DNA of 8,718 nucleotides, taken from Streptomyces sp. MMG1533. Its GTDB lineage: Bacteria > Actinomycetota > Actinomycetes > Streptomycetales > Streptomycetaceae. Shown here piece by piece: positions 1 through 5,171 of this stretch. The notes beneath the pieces are model-generated. The model was not told where the DNA came from. It was given only the letters and a program-made list of their open reading frames with translations, and did no database searches. The DNA lies in the NCBI RefSeq assembly GCF_001279775.1, contig NZ_LGDG01000055.1:1-8718 (forward strand). The letters run 5' to 3'. Every line of letters begins with the position of its first letter. Within the stretch, counting starts at the first letter, position 1. The translations under genes were made by a program, and so were the position numbers.

Positions 1-31
1 GGGCTGGGGCGGGGGCGGGGGCGGGGGCGGG
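1..31 (+). repeat. G-tract repeat with G-quadruplex potential
   Basis: The plus strand reads as six G runs (G3, G4, G5, G5, G5, G3) separated by CT once and then by single C bases, an approximate hexamer repeat of GGGGGC. Runs of three or more G with one-base loops are the classic pattern for a very stable parallel G-quadruplex. It lies 8 bases beyond the stop of the minus-strand nitroreductase, so that gene's transcript would carry the C-rich complement in its 3' end. It starts at the window edge and may be longer. A quadruplex in the cell is an inference. Confidence 0.75.
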
Positions 32-38
32 AAGAGGC

Positions 39-1007
39 TCAGGGGTATGCAGACGCACGCGGCGTGCGATGGCCGTCCGGGCCGTACCCGAACCGGATCA
101 GCAGCTGTGGGCAGCACCGCCGCCCCGATCCGCCCGTCGCCGCCCGCAGGTCCGGCCACTCCATCGCCTGGTGCAGCATCGAGGTCCGCACCCCGTGCAC
201 GGTCGCCGTGAGCAGCACGCGCTCCAGGGCCTGGCCCGCCCGCAGCCAGTCCTCCCTCCTGTCGCGCAAGGTCCACAACAGGGCCACTTGGGCGTGGCGT
301 TCGAAGCGCAGGGCGGGCAGGTGCGGTGCGGGGAGCGAGCCGGTGAAGTCCCGCATCGGCATCCGTCCGGATGCGTCCCGGGGGCCCAGCGCGGTCAGGG
401 GAATGCCGTAGGGGGTGTCGGCTCGCGGGAGGGTGATCCAGTTGCGCGCCTCGGCGGTGCGGGCCGGATGGCCGGCGTTGCGTGCCTCGGCCGCCCGGGT
501 CAGGCGCAGCAGGCGCCTGGTCCCCATGATGTCGGGGACATCCAGGTGTGCGCCCTCGGCCCGGGCCGAGCTGATCATCTCCGCCACGAACTGGTCCGGC
601 ACCGGGCGGCCGGTGAAGGGCATCCGGCTCGTGTGACGCCGGTCGACCGCCTCGTACAGGCCGCGGAAGGACGGCTGCCCGTCGGCGGCGGGCACGGCCG
701 TCAGTTGCACGGTGGCCAGCAGGTCGGGGTCGTCCGGGGCGGGCAGCAGTCGTACGACGGGATTCCAGCCCAGATGCGCCGCGGTCACGCGGAGGTTGAA
801 GACGGCCGCGCCCACCGACAGGTGCTGGGCACGCAGGTCCGGATCGGCCATCGGCAGTGGCCGCCTGCGGTCGGCGCGGACCTCGATCGACCGGCTGTCC
901 GGATCCAGGCCGAAGCGCCAGGGCTGCGTGTTGTGGATCGACGGCGCGGCCACCGCCGCGGACATCAGGGCCTGAACGGCCGTAGCGTCGATTTCCCGGG
1001 TCTGCAT
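39..1007 (-). CDS. Acg-family nitroreductase-like flavoprotein
   Basis: Encodes 322 residues, the usual size for the Acg family (about 320-335), which is larger than ordinary nitroreductases. The N-terminal family signature PSIHNTQPWRF is at residues 23-33, RRHTSRMPF at about 123-131, DWLRAGQALERVLL at 253-266 and the C-terminal RFGYGPDG-TPR motif at 305-316. The start ATG at 1007 follows GGAGGAG (1016-1022); a longer in-frame start near 1103 has no such site and lacks family-like sequence. Mycobacterial Acg proteins bind FMN, belong to the DosR dormancy regulon and are suspected to be poor nitroreductases that may sequester FMN, so the substrate here is unknown. It is a clear paralogue of the gene at 1775-2764 and is divergent from the PPOX gene. 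It likely acts in the cytoplasm, with no signal peptide or membrane segment seen. Confidence 0.9.
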   Translation of the reverse strand: MQTREIDATAVQALMSAAVAAPSIHNTQPWRFGLDPDSRSIEVRADRRRPLPMADPDLRAQHLSVGAAVFNLRVTAAHLGWNPVVRLLPAPDDPDLLATVQLTAVPAADGQPSFRGLYEAVDRRHTSRMPFTGRPVPDQFVAEMISSARAEGAHLDVPDIMGTRRLLRLTRAAEARNAGHPARTAEARNWITLPRADTPYGIPLTALGPRDASGRMPMRDFTGSLPAPHLPALRFERHAQVALLWTLRDRREDWLRAGQALERVLLTATVHGVRTSMLHQAMEWPDLRAATGGSGRRCCPQLLIRFGYGPDGHRTPRASAYP

Positions 1008-1041
1008 AACGGCTCCTCCTCCGCACGGTTCGCCCCGTACC

Positions 1042-1082
1042 GTCAACCCTCGGCCACCGTCCCGCTCCGGAGGAGGGTTGAC
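1042..1082. promoter_or_regulatory. 10-bp inverted repeat in divergent control region
   Basis: GTCAACCCTC at 1042-1051 is matched perfectly by GAGGGTTGAC at 1073-1082. The arm centres are 31 bp apart, about three helical turns. It lies between the divergent nitroreductase and PPOX genes, nearer the nitroreductase start. Each arm reads GAGGGTTGAC outward. The TTGAC resembles a -35 box, but no convincing -10 follows on either side, and on the left a promoter so placed would start inside the ribosome binding site. A two-site operator is therefore the more likely reading. Function is inferred from position and symmetry only. Confidence 0.45.
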
Positions 1083-1135
1083 CGGCCCCTCGCCATGGGC
1101 CATGCGGCCTCAAACCGGGGTACCTCCAGGCGCGT

Positions 1136-1153
1136 CGGATCGGTGCCGATCCG
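1136..1153. promoter_or_regulatory. 18-bp palindrome upstream of PPOX gene
   Basis: CGGATCGG-TG-CCGATCCG is a perfect dyad with 8-bp arms and a 2-bp centre, ending 61 bp before the PPOX start codon. Its size and position suit an operator for a dimeric repressor such as a TetR or GntR type, but the regulator is unknown and none is encoded nearby. Confidence 0.4.
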
Positions 1154-1214
1154 GAGGAATGCCTGTCGTATGGAAGGTGGAGATCCCATCACGCGCCCAG
1201 GCCCGGAGGATGTC

Positions 1215-1658
1215 ATGTCGTTCACCGATGAAGAGATCGCCTACATGCGGTCACAGCCGCTCGCCCGCGTCGCGACGCTGTCTCCCGACGGCCGGCAGCC
1301 CGATGTGGTTCCGCTCGCCTTCGAGTACGACAGCACGTACTTCTGGGTCGGCGGCACCGGCGCGGCGGTTGCCGGGACCCGCAAGTTCCGTAACGTCCGG
1401 GCAGGCCATCGCGAGGTGGCCCTCGTCATCGACGATCTGGTGTCCCTCGATCCGTTCATCGCACGGGGCGTTCGGGTCTACGGGCGCGCCGAAGAGCCGG
1501 TCGAGCGCGTGGGGATGGTCGGCCCGGGCCTCTATATGCGCATCACGCCGACGGTTTCCTGGAGCTGGAACATGGAGAGCCGGCCGGTGGGCAAAGAGTG
1601 GTACCCGTCGCATCGGACGGTCCACGACACGGTCCACGAGGCCCCGCCTCGCGACTAG
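1215..1658 (+). CDS. PPOX-class (pyridoxamine oxidase-like) F420/flavin-binding protein
   Basis: Encodes 147 residues with the small split-barrel fold pattern of pyridoxamine 5'-phosphate oxidase-like proteins. The opening MSFTDEEIAYMRSQPLARVA leads into TLSPDGRQPDVVPLAFEYD (21-39), the cofactor-side strands, then TRKFRNVRAGHREVALVIDD (55-74) and RGVRVYGRAEE (84-94). In actinomycetes most proteins of this short class are annotated as F420-dependent or F420-binding, and the assignment of F420 over FMN or heme is inference. The ATG at 1215 has GGAGG at 1205-1209 with ideal spacing. An in-frame ATG at 1170 would add 15 residues but has poor spacing to its nearest purine-rich site. The C-terminal 20 residues are polar and probably flexible. 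The gene is divergent from one nitroreductase and convergent with the other, so it appears to be transcribed alone. Confidence 0.85.
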   Translation: MSFTDEEIAYMRSQPLARVATLSPDGRQPDVVPLAFEYDSTYFWVGGTGAAVAGTRKFRNVRAGHREVALVIDDLVSLDPFIARGVRVYGRAEEPVERVGMVGPGLYMRITPTVSWSWNMESRPVGKEWYPSHRTVHDTVHEAPPRD

Positions 1659-1742
1659 CTTCCGGCTTACCCGGCCACGTACCGGGCGAGGATGTGCTCC
1701 CTGGCCGATGGGCAGCGCACCCCGTGCGGGACGTCACGGCTG

Positions 1743-1761
1743 ACGCCGGGTCACGCGGCGT
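1743..1761. terminator. Possible bidirectional hairpin between convergent genes
   Basis: ACGCCG (1743-1748) pairs with CGGCGT (1756-1761) around a 7-base loop. It lies in the 116-bp gap between the stop of the PPOX gene and the stop of the second nitroreductase, where a shared terminator is expected. There is no U tract, as is common in Streptomyces. A second weak stem (CCCGG/CCGGG) occurs near 1671-1688. Confidence 0.3.
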
Positions 1762-1774
1762 TCGCAGGCCCGGG

Positions 1775-2764
1775 TCACCCGACTTCCAGGACGTGCCCGA
1801 CGGGGCGGCGGGGCGTAGTGGGCCCCTGTGGGCCGTAGCCGAGGCGCAGCACCATTTGTACGTGGCCCTTGCCCGCCACCGGGTCGCGGACCAGCGGCCG
1901 TAGGTCGGAGGCCTCCAGCGGATGGGAGGTCAGTGAGGTGGCCAGGCCGGCGAGGGTGGCCTCCAGCAGGACACGTTCCAGCGCCTGGCCGGCGCGCAGC
2001 CAGTCGGCGGGGCCGTCGCCGGGGGTGCTCAGCAGCGCCAGGTGCGGGGTGTTCTCGAAGGTGGTGGCGCCGCGGTCGGCCACCGGGCGGCGCCCGGCGA
2101 AGTCCCGCTGTGGAGCCTTGCCGTCGCGGCGGCGCGGCCCGAAGGCGTACTCGGGGACGCCGTCCACGGCGGTGTCCGCCTCCGCGCCGAGCCGGGTCCA
2201 GCGGTCGAGATCCGCCCTGCGGTCGGGGTCCAGGGCGTCCCGGCTCTCCGCGTCGTACACCAGGTCGAGCACGGTCTCGGCATGCCAGGGGCCCGCGAAG
2301 AGCAGCCCGGCTCCCTCCTGCGACGCGGCATCCCGCAGGTCGGCCTGCACCTCCACGGGTAGGTCCTTGTCGGCGAAGGGGTGGCGGCTGGTGTGCCGCT
2401 GCCTGATCGCCGGGTGCAGCCGGGCCAGGTCGTCGCCCGACCGCCCGGCCGGGTCGGCCAGTCGGACGGCGGCGAACAGCAGCGGGTCGCCCGGCTCGGG
2501 CAGCAGCCGGGTCTCCGGGATCAGGCCCGCGTGCGCGGCGGCGACGCGCAGGTTGAACAGCGCGGCCCCGCAGCCGATGTGCAGCGCCCGGTTGTCGGGA
2601 TCGGACCGGGGCATGGCCCGCTCGAGATCGCCGCGCAGCACAAGCAGCCGCTCGGCGGCGACGAAGCGGAAACGCCAGGGCTGCGCGTTGTGCATGGACG
2701 GCGCCGCCGTGGCCGCGGCGACCAGCGAGGTCACCGTCTTCTGATCGAGCTGTCGCAGGTGCAT
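1775..2764 (-). CDS. Acg-family nitroreductase-like flavoprotein (second paralogue)
   Basis: Encodes 329 residues and aligns over its length with the product of 39-1007. Shared blocks are PSMHNAQPWRF at 23-33, ALFNLRVAAAHAG at about 68-80, RQRHTSRHPF at 121-130, DWLRAGQALERVLL at 254-267 and LRLGYGPQG-TPRRP at 307-321. The ATG at 2764 is preceded by GAGGAGGG (2769-2776), so the longer open frame reaching 2932 is not the likely start. As with mycobacterial Acg, FMN binding is expected, but the reductase substrate, or a role as an FMN store in low oxygen, cannot be read from sequence. The two paralogues are the same orientation but separated by the PPOX gene on the opposite strand, so they are probably transcribed separately. 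It is divergent from the transporter gene across a long spacer. Confidence 0.9.
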   Translation of the reverse strand: MHLRQLDQKTVTSLVAAATAAPSMHNAQPWRFRFVAAERLLVLRGDLERAMPRSDPDNRALHIGCGAALFNLRVAAAHAGLIPETRLLPEPGDPLLFAAVRLADPAGRSGDDLARLHPAIRQRHTSRHPFADKDLPVEVQADLRDAASQEGAGLLFAGPWHAETVLDLVYDAESRDALDPDRRADLDRWTRLGAEADTAVDGVPEYAFGPRRRDGKAPQRDFAGRRPVADRGATTFENTPHLALLSTPGDGPADWLRAGQALERVLLEATLAGLATSLTSHPLEASDLRPLVRDPVAGKGHVQMVLRLGYGPQGPTTPRRPVGHVLEVG

Positions 2765-2911
2765 CGCACCCTCCTCACACGGCCGCGGGCCACCACCGTA
2801 CTGCGCCCTACCGGGTACCCACATGACCGGAGAGGTGTACCTTCCGGCACGGCCGTGGCGGCGGCCGCACTCGGCGGGATCCCGGTCGGTTCGGGGCCGG
2901 CGAGCCGATTC

Positions 2912-2951
2912 CCGGTCTCCGCCCCGGGACACCGGTCTCCGCCCCGGGACA
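2912..2951. repeat. 20-bp perfect tandem duplication
   Basis: CCGGTCTCCGCCCCGGGACA occurs twice, head to tail and without mismatch (2912-2931 and 2932-2951). The 20-bp period, close to two helical turns, puts both copies on nearly the same face of the helix. It sits about 150 bp upstream of the nitroreductase start and about 240 bp upstream of the transporter start. Each copy contains CCCCGGGAC. It could be a duplicated regulator site or a recent slippage event. Confidence 0.6.
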
Positions 2952-3070
2952 CCCGCTCGTCGGCCGGCGCTTGGACGGCCTGCGCGGATTCAACGCCCGG
3001 CGCTCGCCCACCTGGAGCGGTACGGCCCCTGGTGGAGGCGCCGTAGGCCCTCATCCCCTGTGGTGCCGTT

Positions 3071-3090
3071 CGGCCCCATGAGTGGGGCCG
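3071..3090. promoter_or_regulatory. GC hairpin in transporter leader region
   Basis: CGGCCCC (3071-3077) pairs perfectly with GGGGCCG (3084-3090) around the loop ATGAGT. It lies 102 bp before the transporter start. It may be part of a structured 5' leader or mark the end of an unseen short transcript. No riboswitch fold was recognised. Confidence 0.3.
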
Positions 3091-3192
3091 GTTGCCTCGC
3101 GCCGGTTCTCGTCTCCGTCCGCCACCGTGGATGCGGAAGCACGACACCGTCCCGGCCGAGCATTGCGAGGCACACCGGGACTTACGCATGGG

Positions 3193-4689
3193 ATGGCACA
3201 GATGAGCCCGTTCCGGGATACCGAAGGATCACCTGCCGCGTCGGCCCCGGGCCGTGCCGCGTCGGCCGGGCCGCGGACGGCCGGGCTGTGGACGGCGTTG
3301 AAGTGGATCGTCCCCGTAGCCGTGGGGCTGATCGTCTATCTGCTGCCGCAGCCCGACGGGATCAAGCAGGGCGGGTGGGCGGTCCTGGCCATCTTCACCG
3401 CGACCGTGCTCGGTCTGATCCTGCAGCCCCTGCCGCTGGGTGCGGTCGCCCTCGTCGGCCTCACCGCCACCATGATCACGGGCACCCTGGAGCCGGACGT
3501 CGCCCTGGGCGGCTTCTCCGAGCCGACGATCTGGCTGATCGTGGCGGCGTTCTTCATCTCCCTCGGCTTCACCAAGACCGGCCTGGGCCGCAGGATCGCG
3601 CTGCTGTTCGTCCGGGCACTGGGCCGCAGCAGCCTGGGCCTGGCGTACGGGATCACGCTCACCGACCTGATACTGGCTCCGGCCACTCCCAGCAACACGG
3701 CCCGCTCCGGGGGCGTCATCCACCCCGTCATCCGCTCGCTCAGCACCACCGCCGGCTCGCACCCCGGCGACGAGAGCCGCCGCAAGCTCGGCGCCTACCT
3801 GAGCGTGACGGCGATGCAGGTCAACACGGTGACCAGCGCGATGTTCCTGACCTCCATGGCCGCCAACCCGCTGGTGCAGAAACTTGCCGCCGACCACGGG
3901 GTGCACCTGACGTGGACCTCGTGGGCGATCGCGGCGATCGTGCCCGGCCTGGTCGCGCTGCTGGTGCTCCCCGCGCTGCTGTACCGGATCTTCCCACCGG
4001 AACTGCGCGAGACCCCCGAGGCGCCGGGGCAGGCCCGCGCCCAGCTCGCCGAGCTCGGTCGGATGTCCCGCAACGAGTGGACGATGGCGGCGGTCTTCGT
4101 TCTGCTGCTCCTGCTGTGGTCGGTCGGCGGCCAGGTCTGGGACCTGTCGGCCACGGTGTCGGCCTTCACCGGCGTCGCCCTGCTGCTCGTGACCGGCGTG
4201 CTGACCTGGGGCGATCTGGTCGCGGAGAAGTCGGCCTGGACCACCCTGGTCTGGTTCTCGGTACTGGTGATGATGGCCGGACAGCTGCAGGACCTCGGCG
4301 TGATCGGCTGGTTCAGCGACTCGATCACCGACGCAGTCTCCGGTGTGGGCTGGCAGACCGCCTTCGTGGCCCTGACCTTGGTCTACCTGTTCTCCCACTA
4401 TCTGTTCGCCTCCAACACCGCCCACGTGGCCGCGATGTACGCCGCGTTCCTCACGGCGGCGGTGGCCACCGGCGCGCCGCCGGTGATGGCCGCGCTGGTG
4501 CTGGGCTTCATCAGCTCCCTGTACGGAGGCCTGACCCACTACGCCTCGGGCCCGGCACCCGTGCTGTTCGGCGGCGGCTACGTCACCCTCGGCGAGTGGT
4601 GGCGCACCGGCCTGATCGCCGCCGCGGCCAACATCGTCATCTGGATGGGCGTCGGCGCCGTGTGGTTGAAGATCCTCGGCCACTGGTGA
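3193..4689 (+). CDS. DASS/SLC13-family dicarboxylate (anion) transporter
   Basis: Encodes 498 residues, a normal length for the divalent anion:sodium symporter family (TC 2.A.47), including CitT/TtdT-like and oxoglutarate/malate translocator members. Two family SNT motifs are present: PATPSNTARSG (SNT at about 167-169) and LFASNTAHVAAM (SNT at about 407-409). These form the paired substrate and cation sites of the inverted repeats. Many hydrophobic segments follow a polar, Ala/Ser/Gly-rich 30-residue N-terminus, beginning near WIVPVAVGLIVYLL and ending with IAAAANIVIWMGVGAVWL. The likely role is membrane uptake or exchange of C4/C5 dicarboxylates, and the exact substrate and coupling ion are unknown. 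The start is uncertain: ATG at 3193 or 3202, the latter with GGGATGG just upstream. It appears monocistronic, with a strong hairpin after the stop. Confidence 0.9.
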   Translation: MAQMSPFRDTEGSPAASAPGRAASAGPRTAGLWTALKWIVPVAVGLIVYLLPQPDGIKQGGWAVLAIFTATVLGLILQPLPLGAVALVGLTATMITGTLEPDVALGGFSEPTIWLIVAAFFISLGFTKTGLGRRIALLFVRALGRSSLGLAYGITLTDLILAPATPSNTARSGGVIHPVIRSLSTTAGSHPGDESRRKLGAYLSVTAMQVNTVTSAMFLTSMAANPLVQKLAADHGVHLTWTSWAIAAIVPGLVALLVLPALLYRIFPPELRETPEAPGQARAQLAELGRMSRNEWTMAAVFVLLLLLWSVGGQVWDLSATVSAFTGVALLLVTGVLTWGDLVAEKSAWTTLVWFSVLVMMAGQLQDLGVIGWFSDSITDAVSGVGWQTAFVALTLVYLFSHYLFASNTAHVAAMYAAFLTAAVATGAPPVMAALVLGFISSLYGGLTHYASGPAPVLFGGGYVTLGEWWRTGLIAAAANIVIWMGVGAVWLKILGHW

Positions 4690-4714
4690 ACCCACCCCCG
4701 CCAGAACGTGGTGC

Positions 4715-4749
4715 CCGTCCGGCCCGGCTGCTGCAGCCGGGCCGGACGG
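4715..4749 (+). terminator. Strong intrinsic hairpin terminator of transporter gene
   Basis: The 35-bp sequence is perfectly symmetric, with 17-bp arms (4715-4731 and 4733-4749) around the central T at 4732. In RNA a few central pairs would open to form the loop. It begins 25 bp after the transporter stop. It lacks a U run, like many Streptomyces terminators, and its symmetry would also stop transcription from the other side. Confidence 0.8.
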
Positions 4750-4760
4750 CGTGATGCCCG

Positions 4761-4852
4761 GTGAGGCTCCGTCCGGCTCCGTTCTGCTCTCCGTCCTGCC
4801 CCGTCCTGCCCCGTCCTGCTCTCCGGCCTGCTCTCCGGCCTGCCCCGTCCGG
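4761..4852. repeat. Pyrimidine-rich 10/12-bp tandem repeat block
   Basis: A C/T-rich plus strand repeats degenerate decamers from 4761, including CCGTCCTGCC at 4791-4800 and 4801-4810 and CCGTCCTGCT at 4811-4820. Two 12-mers follow, CTCCGGCCTGCT (4821-4832) and CTCCGGCCTGCC (4833-4844). The 10-bp period equals about one helical turn. It lies between the transporter terminator and the regulator's upstream region. Frames open through it encode only biased low-complexity peptide. Confidence 0.6.
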
Positions 4853-5171
4853 ATCCGCCATGATCCGCGCGGTCCGGCCTTGGAGTGCATGGCGCCGTGA
4901 CAGTGATCACCGGGGCGGTCATCAGCTCCTCGCGGTCACCACGGCCGGCCTTCACCAAGTGGGCAGGCGGCGCAGTCGGGAGATCCGACCCCGGCCGAGG
5001 GCCGAGTGGACATGGCTCGGTTCCGGCCGGACCACGAGTCGACCGTCCGGCATGTCGGTCATGAACAGGTTCGGGCAGGTGGCGGACAGTAAGCGACATC
5101 CGGTGGCAGCGGAGTGCCGGTTGCGTTGGGATGGCCTGCAGCACCGCGCGGCGGTGGAGCAGGGGGTGCAC
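4853..5171. other. Upstream region of the regulator, no gene supported
   Basis: The frame of the downstream regulator is open through here, with ATGs at 4860, 5052 and 5061, but the sequence shows no conserved domain and no good ribosome binding site. A 36-codon minus-strand frame (4952-5062) reads cleanly but also lacks a ribosome binding site. The stretch is best read as promoter and leader, containing the dyad at 4904-4924. Confidence 0.45.
4904..4924. promoter_or_regulatory. 21-bp dyad, candidate operator for the regulator gene
   Basis: TGATCACCG-GGG-CGGTCATCA pairs at eight of nine positions around a 3-bp centre. It lies about 250 bp before the chosen regulator start, or about 130 bp before an in-frame ATG at 5052. 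No matching factor is known from the sequence. Confidence 0.35.

Larger units (their letters stand above)
2765..3192. other. Divergent intergenic region, no gene seen
   Basis: The 428 bp lie between the nitroreductase (minus) and transporter (plus) starts. It holds a 20-bp tandem repeat (2912-2951) and a 7-bp-arm hairpin (3071-3090), described separately. Open frames here have no ribosome binding site, no family resemblance and low-complexity Arg/Pro/Gly composition. A GGGGC-CGGC-GAGCC near-dyad (2893-2906) and GGGAC-ACCG-GTCTC (2926-2939) each miss the generic DosR/DevR-type pattern GGGNC-N4-GNCCC by one base. Such near-matches are expected by chance in DNA this GC-rich. Confidence 0.6.

Noticed and set aside
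69..1214. Long plus-strand open frame ahead of the PPOX gene
   Set aside because: It is the complement of the nitroreductase gene, with low-complexity Arg/Gly/Gln content. The PPOX protein starts at 1215 with a good ribosome binding site.
1170..1214. Alternative earlier ATG for the PPOX gene
   Set aside because: It is in frame but poorly spaced from a Shine-Dalgarno sequence and adds residues unlike the family N-terminus. The ATG at 1215 has GGAGG at ideal distance.
2765..3192. Possible broken gene in the long divergent spacer
   Set aside because: Short frames in all directions gave no recognisable domain. The sequence is better described by the tandem repeat, the hairpin and promoter space.
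3229..4890. Minus-strand open frame of about 550 codons opposite the transporter
   Set aside because: It is Gln/His/Gly/Arg-rich, as expected from the complement of a membrane-protein gene. The plus strand carries the SNT motifs and membrane segments.
4952..5062. A 36-codon minus-strand frame upstream of the regulator
   Set aside because: Its codon use is plausible, but there is no ribosome binding site and no recognised family. It is too short to support without conservation data.
4760..5171. N-terminal extension of the regulator by up to 137 residues
   Set aside because: The frame is open, but the first part is repeat-derived Pro/Arg/Ala peptide. The first convincing ribosome binding site is at 5161-5166, just ahead of the ATG at 5172.
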